Shown: piece after piece, positions 1 to 6,808 of the stretch
How the letters are laid out: every line of letters starts with the position of its first letter
Position numbering within the stretch: the first letter of the stretch is position 1
Source of the DNA: an uncultured Oscillospiraceae bacterium
Lineage (GTDB): Bacteria > Bacillota > Clostridia > Oscillospirales > Acutalibacteraceae
DNA length: 20,968 bases
Assembly: GCA_900554535.1 (NCBI GenBank)
Contig: USIA01000018.1
Coordinates: forward strand, 1 to 20,968
Reading direction: 5' to 3'
Notes under the pieces: model-generated
Databases searched by the model: none
Told to the model about the DNA's origin: nothing
What the model saw: the letters and a program-made list of their open reading frames with translations, nothing else
Made by a program: the position numbers and the translations under genes

Positions 1-97
1 ACGTTGGAAGTTGAGAAACCGCCAGTGGAGATAAACCCGCCGCACCCAGCGCCACCACCAGCGCAGCCAACACAACCTGGCGTTTCTGCATCTTCAT
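1..97 (-). pseudogene. spoIIIAH: SpoIIIAH, N-terminal fragment, apparently frameshifted, cut by window edge
   Basis: The start is ATG at 97 with a GGAGG site about 7 nt upstream, 48 bp beyond the end of spoIIIAG. The first 20 residues (MKMQKRQVVLAALVVALGAA) match the SpoIIIAH amino-terminal membrane anchor. After that the open frame reads GLSPLAVSQLPT, which is not family-like, while the neighbouring frame reads VYLHWRF, the expected VYLNWQF-type motif. One extra base in the CCC run at 36-38 (GGG on the coding strand) explains the change. SpoIIIAH is the mother-cell partner of forespore SpoIIQ in the channel across the engulfment membranes, so an intact gene is expected in a sporulating species. 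The break lies less than 40 bp from the window edge, so a sequence error is as likely as a real mutation. Confidence 0.8.
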
Positions 98-145
98 GTG
101 TATTCCTCCATTCCATGTTATCGATGCGCTTGGCATCTGTATGCG

Positions 146-730
146 CTATCCGTTCGACGCCACGACACAGACCTTTGCGCTACTGATTCCTGCGGCTGTG
201 GAAACGGCGTCGATCACTGCCTGCTGCACAGACGGCTGGGAAGCGCCCGGGCACGTCACCACCACGCCCTGTACCTTTGGCTGCCGCTGTGTCACCTCCA
301 GGGCATGTTCAGACCCATCTGCGTCTTTAACGATCAGATAGCTGTTTTCCGTGGTATCGGCGTTTTGCCCGCCAGAACCCGTGTCCTGCTGTGTCGAGCG
401 CTTTTCTTCTGTCGCGTAAACCTGAGCCGCACCTTCCTCTAAAGTAACCAGCACGTGTGGTTCTCCAGCGCCCTGGATGCGCCGGATCACATCGGTCAGG
501 CTCGCCTCCAGCTGTGCAGCATAGTCGCTGCTGGATTGTTCTGCGCTGGCGGAAGACGCGGACGTATCCGCCTGTTTGGCTTTTGTTTGGGCGCTTTTTC
601 CTCCGAACAGACTGGAAAGTAAAATCAGCAAAATGCCGGCCGCCCCTATCACCAGAATGAGCTTGCGCGCATTGTCGCTTTGCGCCAATTTTTGAAAAAG
701 ACCTGTTTTTCCGCCGCCTTTATCCTCCAC
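146..730 (-). CDS. spoIIIAG: Stage III sporulation protein AG
   Basis: A 194-residue protein with one membrane segment near residues 24-43, then a Ser/Ala/Gln-rich linker and a soluble domain from about residue 70. That domain carries family-typical stretches (RIQGAGEPHVLVTLEEG, VQGVVVTCPGA). In B. subtilis SpoIIIAG forms a large ring in the intermembrane space of the mother cell-forespore channel. The start is GTG at 730: it has a strong GGAGGTG site 7 nt upstream and overlaps the end of spoIIIAF by 11 nt. The neighbours on both sides are SpoIIIA proteins, so the identification is firm. Confidence 0.95.
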   Translation of the reverse strand: MEDKGGGKTGLFQKLAQSDNARKLILVIGAAGILLILLSSLFGGKSAQTKAKQADTSASSASAEQSSSDYAAQLEASLTDVIRRIQGAGEPHVLVTLEEGAAQVYATEEKRSTQQDTGSGGQNADTTENSYLIVKDADGSEHALEVTQRQPKVQGVVVTCPGASQPSVQQAVIDAVSTAAGISSAKVCVVASNG

Positions 731-1184
731 TGTGCTTCACCTCCACTGTGACGCCAAGGTCGCGCTCCAGCAGTGTTTGGGTCTCATTTGCCGAGCTACC
801 CGGCGGCAGCGTCACCACGACCTTATTGATATGTATGTCCGAGTCCGACGAAGTATCCATCTCCGCCTCAATTTTTTGATAAGTGATTCCCGCGGCCTGC
901 AATCGCTGGCCTGCAACCTGTTCCACTTTCTGTTCCATGGCGCTGATGGTCTGCTGCCGGACCGCTGCGGAAAAATCCGAGGTTGTGGAGGAAACTGGCT
1001 CACTCTGCTGGACGGCGCCAGAGAGCTTTGGCACCAGCTGCAAAAGTGGGCCGACCACCACGCACAGGGTCAGCGCGCCGACCACCAGCCGCAGCATTTT
1101 TGCAAGATTTCCCCCCGGCGACAGCAGACAGATCATCGCCGCCGCCACCGCCAGGGCGCAAATGCCCGCAGCCCATGCTTTCAT
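720..1184 (-). CDS. spoIIIAF: Stage III sporulation protein AF
   Basis: A 154-residue protein with two N-terminal membrane helices (about residues 4-20 and 30-50), followed by a soluble domain related to the ring-building SpoIIIAG/AH fold. The open frame extends further upstream, but I chose ATG at 1184. It forms an ATGA overlap with the spoIIIAE stop, and the protein then begins with the membrane segment MKAWAAGICALAVAAAM. Upstream in-frame residues are charged, low-complexity shadow sequence of spoIIIAE. It acts in the mother-cell membrane as part of the SpoIIIA complex. Confidence 0.93.
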   Translation of the reverse strand: MKAWAAGICALAVAAAMICLLSPGGNLAKMLRLVVGALTLCVVVGPLLQLVPKLSGAVQQSEPVSSTTSDFSAAVRQQTISAMEQKVEQVAGQRLQAAGITYQKIEAEMDTSSDSDIHINKVVVTLPPGSSANETQTLLERDLGVTVEVKHSGG

Positions 1185-2443
1185 GCGCTTGTACTTCCCC
1201 CTCCCATCATCATGAGCACCACGCCCGATACGATCAGCACGGTCATGGAGCACAGGAGAATGCCCAGAAGAATCTCCAGAACCTCTGCACAGGCATGCAG
1301 CAGACGTGTCATTTCCGACAGAGCGAAAATCCCGCTGATGGCGGCGCATGCGTGCAGCGTCAGCATCCACAACAGACAGCTCAAAAGGCTTGGCAAAAAC
1401 AACACGACCAACGCCAGCAGGATAAACGCGCCAACGCCGCCACGCAGCATTTCAACGCAGCCGCCGACCGTGCGCATAGCTTCGCTTAGTGCCCCGCCGA
1501 CCACCGGCACGAAGCTGCTCACCACAAACCGCGCCGCACGCCCGGCCAGGGTGTCTGCGCCGGTATTGACCAGGCTGCTGAAGAGCGTCATCGAGAGTCC
1601 CAAAAGCCACTTGACCGCTTTCGAGACAAATTTGAGAATGCCATCCAGACGCACATCCGGCGAAACAGACGAGACGACCGATAGGGCCAGCAGCACCTGC
1701 AAAACCGGCGCAAACAACTGGGCAGAAAGTACCTGCAGCACATTACCGGACGTTGTGAGCAAAAGCTGCATCGATGCGGCCGAAGCCGGGCGGCCCAGCG
1801 CCGCAAGGATCCCCGACCATGCGCCCGCACCCCCCCCCGCCATAACCGGTACCGCTGCCACGGAAAAGATACACGCAGACCGGATCACCCCAGCCGCGCG
1901 CACCAGCACCTCCACAATAGGCTGGACAATGACAACACTGACACACAAAGTCCCCACGATGCCGACGACTCCGCCGAGCGGCCGCTCGCCAAAGGTCAGC
2001 TTCATGGCGTCGATCATCGCACACAGGAGCATCACCGCTATGCTGGCCGCGGCAGCCTTGAGCGGACTCTTGCCCTCTGTGCCTGCCAAGCCAAACACCG
2101 TCTGGAAAAAGCGCTGTGGCGTCAGCTGGCCGATGCTCTGGAAGTCATCTCCCTGAATCCCCATTCCAGACAAGGCGCTGCGGGTTTCTGTCGGAAGTTT
2201 GCCGGGCAATTCATCCGCACCGCTGGATTCCACCTGGCTATTGTAATAGGCCTGCCTGTCCGATTTCTCCGCCGCATCTTCCGCTGCAGCGGACAGGCAG
2301 CAAACAAGCAAAAGAAGCACCAACACACCCGCCGCCAGTGCGATCCGACAAAACGCCGTGCGGCGGCATTTCTGCACCGACAGATGCATTTCCATGGCGC
2401 GGCGCCAGGCGGGCGGCTGGCGGCATGGGCTTTCCCTTGACAT
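1181..2443 (-). CDS. spoIIIAE: Stage III sporulation protein AE
   Basis: About 420 residues: an N-terminal signal-like helix (ALAAGVLVLLLLVCCLSAAA), a short extracellular region, then many hydrophobic segments to the C terminus. This fits SpoIIIAE, the largest multi-pass subunit of the SpoIIIA complex (399 residues in B. subtilis). I chose ATG at 2443, which has AGGGATG 5 nt upstream and overlaps nothing but the short gap after spoIIIAD. A further ATG at 2395 would give a shorter signal peptide but has no ribosome site. It ends in an ATGA overlap with spoIIIAF. Confidence 0.93.
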   Translation of the reverse strand: MSRESPCRQPPAWRRAMEMHLSVQKCRRTAFCRIALAAGVLVLLLLVCCLSAAAEDAAEKSDRQAYYNSQVESSGADELPGKLPTETRSALSGMGIQGDDFQSIGQLTPQRFFQTVFGLAGTEGKSPLKAAAASIAVMLLCAMIDAMKLTFGERPLGGVVGIVGTLCVSVVIVQPIVEVLVRAAGVIRSACIFSVAAVPVMAGGGAGAWSGILAALGRPASAASMQLLLTTSGNVLQVLSAQLFAPVLQVLLALSVVSSVSPDVRLDGILKFVSKAVKWLLGLSMTLFSSLVNTGADTLAGRAARFVVSSFVPVVGGALSEAMRTVGGCVEMLRGGVGAFILLALVVLFLPSLLSCLLWMLTLHACAAISGIFALSEMTRLLHACAEVLEILLGILLCSMTVLIVSGVVLMMMGGGSTSA

Positions 2444-2453
2444 TGATACATCC

Positions 2454-2843
2454 CTACTTTCCGATAAGCCCCGCGGCAATGGAGGCGACCTTGGCAAAGA
2501 GCGGCAGCGCCAGCACCAGGATACTCACGCGGCCCGCCAGCTCCACTTTGCTGCCCAGGGCATTTTCGCCCGCATCGCGGCAGGCATCCGCCGCAAATTG
2601 GGTCAGAAATGTCACGCCCAGCGTGCGAAACAGGATGCCCGCATAGGTGCTGTCGATTCCCGCCAATTCCAACAGACGATTGATCTGCTGGAGCGCAGGC
2701 GCTGCGGCCTGCAAAATCAGCAGCAAGATCAGCGCCCCCGCCGCCAGCCGCAGCACCATGGCATATTCTCCGGTTCCCCGGCGCAGCATGACGGCGATGA
2801 CCGCCGCCAAAATCGCCACCCCGGCAATTCCAACGATCTGCAT
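2454..2843 (-). CDS. spoIIIAD: Stage III sporulation protein AD
   Basis: A 129-residue, very hydrophobic protein with four likely membrane segments. It contains the family stretch TYAGILFRTLGVTFLTQFAA and begins MQIVGIAGVAILAAVIAVML. Length and sequence match SpoIIIAD, a polytopic subunit of the mother-cell SpoIIIA complex. The ATG lies 2 nt past the spoIIIAC stop (TAG TC ATG) with no clear ribosome site, so its translation is probably coupled to spoIIIAC. Confidence 0.94.
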   Translation of the reverse strand: MQIVGIAGVAILAAVIAVMLRRGTGEYAMVLRLAAGALILLLILQAAAPALQQINRLLELAGIDSTYAGILFRTLGVTFLTQFAADACRDAGENALGSKVELAGRVSILVLALPLFAKVASIAAGLIGK

Positions 2844-2845
2844 GA

Positions 2846-3040
2846 CTATAACCCAAACGTCGCTTTGATGGCGCGGAAGAGCCCGTCAATCTGCTGAACG
2901 ATCATCATCAACACCACGATCAGGCCCGCCAGGGTCGTCATCATGGCCTGCTCCTCCCGGCCAGAGCGCATCAAAAGCTGATTGAGCACCGCGACGATGA
3001 TGCCCACTGCGGCAATTTTAAAGATCAAATCCACGTCCAT
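2846..3040 (-). CDS. spoIIIAC: Stage III sporulation protein AC
   Basis: A 64-residue membrane protein (MDVDLIFKIAAVGIIVAVLN at its start) with two transmembrane helices, the standard size for SpoIIIAC. The open frame continues far upstream as spoIIIAB shadow. The true start is ATG at 3040, preceded by a strong GGAGGGG site. It lies 20 bp after the spoIIIAB stop and 2 nt before spoIIIAD. Confidence 0.94.
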   Translation of the reverse strand: MDVDLIFKIAAVGIIVAVLNQLLMRSGREEQAMMTTLAGLIVVLMMIVQQIDGLFRAIKATFGL

Positions 3041-3060
3041 ATACGTCCCCTCCGCGGTAT

Positions 3061-3546
3061 TCAAATGATAACAAGCGCCGCTACTGCCCCACCGCAGATT
3101 CCCAGCATCTGGTATAGCTTGCATTTGCGCGCGCAGTCCTCCTCCGCGCCCGCAAGCAGCTTGCGCGTCAAATCCATATAAAGTCCGCAATGCGCCATCT
3201 GCCCCTCGGTATCGCTGGCCCCGAAGCCCTCGCCAAAGCCAGAGACAACCGCACGGTCTTCCTGCGTCAGAAGCGGCGAATGCACCGCCTTGTCCCATGC
3301 CTGCAAAAAAGGGGCGCCCGCTGTGCGGGCCGCAAAATAGGGTGCCAGAAAATCGAGGTTTTGGCCATGGCGATCCAGAATTTCTTCCACTGGCAGCGCC
3401 GCATAAGAGATCTCCGTGCGCGCAGCGGAGAGAAACTCCAGAAATGTGCGAAGACGTTCTTTGCGCCGACGCAATTTATGCGATTGCAGGTACCCCGCCC
3501 CCGCTCCCGCCAACACCAAGAGCACCGCGCCCAACACCTTGAGCAA
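3061..3546 (-). CDS. spoIIIAB: Stage III sporulation protein AB
   Basis: A SpoIIIAB-type protein of about 161 residues: an N-terminal membrane helix, a basic stretch (KLRRRKERLRTFLEFL), a soluble helical domain and a C-terminal membrane helix. I prefer the TTG at 3546. It gives MLKVLGAVLL, closely matching the usual SpoIIIAB start, and the bases AGGTGATC just upstream are a perfect match to the 16S anti-Shine-Dalgarno region. GTG at 3555 and ATG at 3570 are in-frame alternatives with poorer sites. With the TTG start the gene overlaps the end of spoIIIAA by 71 nt, which is long for this operon. Confidence 0.88.
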   Translation of the reverse strand: MLKVLGAVLLVLAGAGAGYLQSHKLRRRKERLRTFLEFLSAARTEISYAALPVEEILDRHGQNLDFLAPYFAARTAGAPFLQAWDKAVHSPLLTQEDRAVVSGFGEGFGASDTEGQMAHCGLYMDLTRKLLAGAEEDCARKCKLYQMLGICGGAVAALVII

Positions 3547-4489
3547 ACAGATCACCTGCCTTGACCACATCGCGCACCCGGCCGGGCCGGCCCTTATCCA
3601 GCAGTGCAACATATGCGAATGCGCCGCTTTCGAGTAACGGCCAAACCTGCGGCCGGGCCGCCAATCCCCGCAGACTGCCCGCATGAATGCTGGCAACCAC
3701 AGAGGCGCCGGCATTCACACTTTCCGTCAACGCCGCCGCCTCACGCGCGCCGCCCAGCTCGTCGCAAATGATATATTCGGGCGACAAAGAACGCACCGCC
3801 AGGAGCATGCCCTCCGCTTTCGGAAACCCGTCAAGCACATCGCAGCAGGGGCCAAGGTCATTTCCGTAAACGCCCTGGTGTGCGCCGCAAAGCTCGCCGC
3901 GCTCATCCACCACAGTGACCTTATGCACAGGACCGTGCGTTCCGCCGGACAGCTGCCGCGCAATGTCTCGCAGAAGGGTCGTTTTTCCGGAAGCAGGCGG
4001 CCCGGCCAATAACAGCCCGCCTTCCAGAGAGCCAAGCCGCCGAAGCAGCGCGTCTGCACAGCCTTCCACTTGGCGTGCAATACGAATATTCAAAGAAGTA
4101 ATATCGCGCATGCCGGCGATTTCCCCGTTTTTCAGCACTGCCGTGCCGCCAATGCCGGCCCGGTGCCCGCCGGGCAGTGTGACATAGCCCGCACGGATCT
4201 GTTCTTGATGGCTATAGATCGAGTAGCTGCACAAAATGCGAAAGCTCTCTGACAGGTCCGCCCGACTGGCAATCACTGCATGCGCAGGCGTCAGGCCGAT
4301 GCCGCTCGCCGTCACAAACCACGTACTGCCGTCGCCCCATAGGCTGAGGGGCTGTCCAACACGCAGCCGGATTTCTGACACTTCCGCCCGCACATCCACG
4401 GGCAACGCTTTCAGTACCTTTGACAGGCGCGGACACAGCACCCCCGCTGCCTCCAAAAAACGCGCCGCATTTTTTTCTTTCTGTTCCAT
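3476..4489 (-). CDS. spoIIIAA: Stage III sporulation protein AA, ATPase
   Basis: A 337-residue cytoplasmic ATPase related to type II/IV secretion ATPases. It is thought to power or assemble the SpoIIIA-SpoIIQ channel. The Walker A motif GPPASGKTT is at residues 163-171, and a Walker B-like YIICDE at 239-244. The SIHAGS segment near 268 and a preceding IRAGYVTLPGGHRAGIGG region are typical. ATG at 4489 has a GGTGGGAC-type site upstream. The last 23 or so residues are Gly-rich and overlap the membrane-helix coding of spoIIIAB, so they look like readthrough into an overprinted frame. A sigma-E-like -10 (CATAGGAT, 4520-4527) lies upstream, but I cannot see a convincing -35. Confidence 0.95.
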   Translation of the reverse strand: MEQKEKNAARFLEAAGVLCPRLSKVLKALPVDVRAEVSEIRLRVGQPLSLWGDGSTWFVTASGIGLTPAHAVIASRADLSESFRILCSYSIYSHQEQIRAGYVTLPGGHRAGIGGTAVLKNGEIAGMRDITSLNIRIARQVEGCADALLRRLGSLEGGLLLAGPPASGKTTLLRDIARQLSGGTHGPVHKVTVVDERGELCGAHQGVYGNDLGPCCDVLDGFPKAEGMLLAVRSLSPEYIICDELGGAREAAALTESVNAGASVVASIHAGSLRGLAARPQVWPLLESGAFAYVALLDKGRPGRVRDVVKAGDLFAQGVGRGALGVGGSGGGVPAIA

Positions 4490-4789
4490 TTGCTCGTCCC
4501 ACCTTTCCGATGTCCCTATATCCTATGAAACAAGCCCCTGACGTAGAACCGGAAGGCTCACCTTTTCCCAATGACGAAAACCGCTGCATCCGGCAGCCTC
4601 GGCAACTATCCGCCAGGCAATGCGGCCGTGCGCCAAATATGCATCGCCACTACCTCCCGCCCTTGGCTTTTCCAGACGATGGGGCCTATTTTCACCAAAA
4701 GCCCCTGCATCAGCATTGTCGTTTTCGCAAAAAGCGGGGATGCAAACGCTGTTGCGCGTCTGCATCCCCGCTTCATGAAAATCGCCTTC
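4490..4789. other. Intergenic stretch upstream of spoIIIA
   Basis: This is the main part of the only gap above 300 bp. Apart from the terminator hairpin at 4727-4773 I see no convincing gene. Short frames on both strands lack ribosome sites and recognisable sequence. On the minus strand, CATAGGAT at 4520-4527 resembles a sigma-E -10 (consensus CATACAAT, 6 of 8). It is the best guess for the sporulation promoter of spoIIIAA, because the spoIIIA operon is sigma-E controlled in other species. The guess is weak because no matching -35 is obvious. Confidence 0.4.
4727..4773 (-). terminator. Rho-independent terminator, distal of a tandem pair
   Basis: An 18-bp stem (4732-4749 with 4756-4773) around a 6-nt loop. 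On the minus-strand RNA all 18 positions pair, one as G-U; on the plus strand that position would be an A-C mismatch. The stem is followed on minus by TTTTT-GCG. It faces leftward-moving transcription from the Dabb gene and protects spoIIIA from readthrough. Confidence 0.8.
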
Positions 4790-4837
4790 AAGAAAGAAAA
4801 CCGCATCTGGAAAGCATGTTTCTTTCTAGACGCGGCT
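4790..4837 (-). terminator. Rho-independent terminator of the Dabb gene
   Basis: On the minus strand, an outer stem of 10 pairs (4828-4837 with 4799-4808) stacks on an inner 5-bp GAAAG/CTTTC stem, followed by TTCTTTCTT. Two of the outer pairs are G-U on the minus RNA and would be A-C mismatches on plus, which assigns the strand. It lies about 40 bp after the Dabb stop codon. Confidence 0.75.
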
Positions 4838-4875
4838 TTCGGCCATCTGGCTATTAAAATTTATTTGCTTCTGCT

Positions 4876-5169
4876 TCAATACTCGTAATCAAAGGCGGTT
4901 CGAGCCTTGACAAGGCTGTGCACGATCTGCTTGATCTTCAAATGCTCAGGATGCTGTTGGTAGGCTTCTTCCGCCTGCTTGTCGGTAAAATCCGCAACCA
5001 GGCAGAGATCATAATCGCCCGCCTTATAATTAACGCCCACTTCGATCGCCTTTAAGCCGTCCACGACGCCAATCAAAGACTTGAACCTGCTGCGCAGGCT
5101 CGCTCCATGGCCCGCTGCATTTGCCGTTTCTGCATCTTTCAATTTCCACAGCACAATATGCCTAACCAT
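4876..5169 (-). CDS. Dabb-family (stress-responsive alpha/beta barrel) protein
   Basis: A 97-residue protein starting MVRHIVLWKLKD, the hallmark opening of Dabb (dimeric alpha-beta barrel) proteins. GVNYKAGDYDLCLVADF in the middle and a C-terminal helix rich in His/Lys/Tyr also fit. The family folds as a ferredoxin-like dimer and its biochemical role is usually unknown. I chose ATG at 5169, which has GGGGG/AAGGGGG upstream; the longer frame starting at 5226 adds non-family sequence. It has its own -10 element and terminators, so it is probably a single-gene transcript. Confidence 0.85.
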   Translation of the reverse strand: MVRHIVLWKLKDAETANAAGHGASLRSRFKSLIGVVDGLKAIEVGVNYKAGDYDLCLVADFTDKQAEEAYQQHPEHLKIKQIVHSLVKARTAFDYEY

Positions 5170-5254
5170 TTGGGAACCCCCTTCTCGATACCACTGCTGG
5201 GGATGCTTTGGCCAATAGATTTCCATGCATCCCTTACCCCTTGCTTATTGTTTT

Positions 5255-5260
5255 ATTATA
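5255..5260 (-). promoter_or_regulatory. Candidate -10 for the Dabb gene
   Basis: Perfect TATAAT on the minus strand, about 86 bp upstream of the Dabb start. I cannot find a good -35 at 16-18 bp, so the promoter may be extended or activator-dependent. Confidence 0.45.
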
Positions 5261-5414
5261 GCACAAACAAAGCCAGGCGTGATGCCGTTTGCAAAACTTT
5301 GGGCAAACGCATAAAAATCCATTTTTCTTTCCTGAATTCCCGGCAAAAACGTGACATGTTTTTCCACAGGACGCTGGTCGATCGTTCCATTCTGCCATAC
5401 AATTTGTAGGGATT

Positions 5415-6359
5415 TTATAAGGTAAGTGTGTCCAATACGCTTTGCAAGGTGTATGCGGACTGTAAAAGCTCTTCCTGCTCCTGCATATCGATGGAAATAT
5501 CCAACACGCACTCCACGCCTGCCCGGCCCAAAATTGTCGGAACGCCCATACACAAGTCATGCAGACCAAAGTGTCCCTGCACCAGACTGCTGACCGGCAA
5601 AATGCTGTGCTCATCGCGCACAATACATGAGCAAATACGCCGCACCGCCAGCGCAATTCCATAATAGGTCGCGCCTTTCTTCTCAATAATGCGGTAGGCG
5701 CTGTTTTTGACCTCCTCATAAAGCTTTTGCCGGTCCTCACGGTGATCGCGATAACCGCGCAACGCACAGAACTCCTCCAGCGGTACACCGCTGATGTTGG
5801 CGCTGCTCCAAACCGCCAGTTCGCTGTCGCCATGCTCCCCGATGATATAAGCGTGGACGCTGCGTGGATCGACGTCCAGATGGCGGCCAAGCAGATATTT
5901 TAAGCGGGCGCTGTCCAACACCGTGCCGCTGCCCAACACACGCTCCGGCGGGAATTTGGAGATTTGCAGTGTCGCCCAGGTCAGAATATCGACCGGATTT
6001 GACACCACAAGCAGCACGGCTTCCCGGTTGTATTGGGTGATTTGCGGCACAATCGAGCGAAAAATGGCGACATTCTTGTGCACCAGATCCATCCGCGTCT
6101 CGCCCGGTTTCTGACCGGCGCCTGCCGCAAGGATGATAACGCCTGCGTCCTTGACGTCGGCATAAGACCCAGAATAAATTTCCATGGGCTGGGTGAATGC
6201 CAGCCCATGATTCAAGTCCATGGCCTCCCCTTCCGCTTTATCGCGATTGGCATCCAGTAACACCATTTCATTAAAAAGTCCGCTTTCCGCCAATGCAAAA
6301 GCGGTGCTTGCGCCTACAAATCCACAGCCGATCACGACACATTTTTGTATATTGACCAT
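5415..6359 (-). CDS. ldh: L-lactate dehydrogenase
   Basis: A 314-residue NAD-dependent dehydrogenase that interconverts pyruvate and L-lactate in the cytoplasm, regenerating NAD+ during fermentation. It has the Rossmann motif VVIGCGFVGAS (residues 8-18) and an NAD-binding aspartate after VLLD. The substrate loop AGQKPGETR (80-88) has Gln at 83, the position that separates lactate (Gln) from malate (Arg) dehydrogenases. The catalytic set is D149/R152 (LDSAR) and H176 (IIGEHGDSE). ATG at 6359 follows AAGGAGG. It is divergent from feoA. I see no clear sigma-A promoter or Rex site, though redox control would be usual for this family. Confidence 0.93.
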   Translation of the reverse strand: MVNIQKCVVIGCGFVGASTAFALAESGLFNEMVLLDANRDKAEGEAMDLNHGLAFTQPMEIYSGSYADVKDAGVIILAAGAGQKPGETRMDLVHKNVAIFRSIVPQITQYNREAVLLVVSNPVDILTWATLQISKFPPERVLGSGTVLDSARLKYLLGRHLDVDPRSVHAYIIGEHGDSELAVWSSANISGVPLEEFCALRGYRDHREDRQKLYEEVKNSAYRIIEKKGATYYGIALAVRRICSCIVRDEHSILPVSSLVQGHFGLHDLCMGVPTILGRAGVECVLDISIDMQEQEELLQSAYTLQSVLDTLTL

Positions 6360-6513
6360 TTTGGGACCTCCTTTTTGCCGTCTTTCTCATTAGGAAGTAT
6401 GTGCCTTGCCCTTCAAATCCATACGGATGCTTTTGTAATTTCCCATAAAAATCCTGGAAATTTGTCCGATCAGACCGCATGAGATGGTGTTCTCACAACC
6501 TTACACAAGTTGC

Positions 6514-6542
6514 TTGACAAACTTTTAGGCAGCCGATATAAT
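6514..6542 (+). promoter_or_regulatory. Consensus sigma-A promoter of the feo operon
   Basis: TTGACA at 6514-6519, a 17-bp spacer and TATAAT at 6537-6542: both hexamers are perfect and the spacing ideal. This predicts a very strong promoter, which normally needs a repressor. The start site would fall near 6549. Confidence 0.93.
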
Positions 6543-6550
6543 GATAGAAG

Positions 6551-6569
6551 ATAGCTAAGGCTAACTTTT
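6551..6569 (+). promoter_or_regulatory. Candidate DtxR/IdeR-type iron-repressor operator
   Basis: ATAGCTAAGGCTAACTTTT matches the DtxR/IdeR box consensus TTAGGTTAGGCTAACCTAA at 13 of 19 positions, including GGCTAAC without a gap. It sits at the predicted transcription start, between the -10 and the feoA ribosome site, where a bound repressor would block transcription. The decamer AACTTTTAGG occurs here (6563-6572) and in the promoter spacer (6520-6529). The repressor itself is not in the window. Confidence 0.5.
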
Positions 6570-6580
6570 AGGAGGATATT

Positions 6581-6808
6581 ATGACACTCAATCAACTTCC
6601 AATCGGACAATGGGCGGTCATCAAAGAGGTTGGCGGCGAAGGAGCATTGCGGCGGCATATGCTGGACATGGGCCTGACGCCGCACACCCGCGTGCGCATC
6701 CGCAAGGTCGCCCCGATGGGAGATCCGATTCAGATCGAACTGCGCGGCTATGAACTGACGCTGCGCCTGGAGGATGCTGAAAAAATTACCTTGGAGGGAA
6801 CGGCATGA
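6581..6808 (+). CDS. feoA: Ferrous iron transport protein A
   Basis: A 75-residue SH3-like protein (MTLNQLPIGQWAVIKEVGG; MLDMGLTPHTRVRIRKVAPMGDPIQIELRGYELTLR) that matches FeoA end to end. FeoA is a small cytosolic partner needed for FeoB-dependent Fe(II) uptake. ATG at 6581 follows AGGAGG at ideal distance. Its TGA overlaps the feoB ATG (ATGA), so the two are translationally coupled. Confidence 0.96.
   Translation: MTLNQLPIGQWAVIKEVGGEGALRRHMLDMGLTPHTRVRIRKVAPMGDPIQIELRGYELTLRLEDAEKITLEGTA

Noticed and set aside
732..2156. 474-codon open frame on plus, opposite spoIIIAE/AF
   Set aside because: It is antisense to well-recognised spoIIIA genes, has no ribosome site, and its Arg/Thr/Pro/Ala-rich translation is typical of the opposite strand of GC-rich genes.
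4606..4806. Possible small minus-strand protein in the gap upstream of spoIIIA (66 codons)
   Set aside because: It starts inside the terminator hairpins, lacks a ribosome site, and the sequence is not recognisable.
5281..5316. Inverted repeat GCGTTTGC/GCAAACGGC after ldh as a terminator
   Set aside because: The stem is short with a bulge and there is no T run on either side.
6380..6510. Rex operator or sigma-A promoter for ldh
   Set aside because: TTGTG repeats and A/T tracts occur, but no palindromic TTGTTAA-type site and no pair of hexamers at normal spacing.
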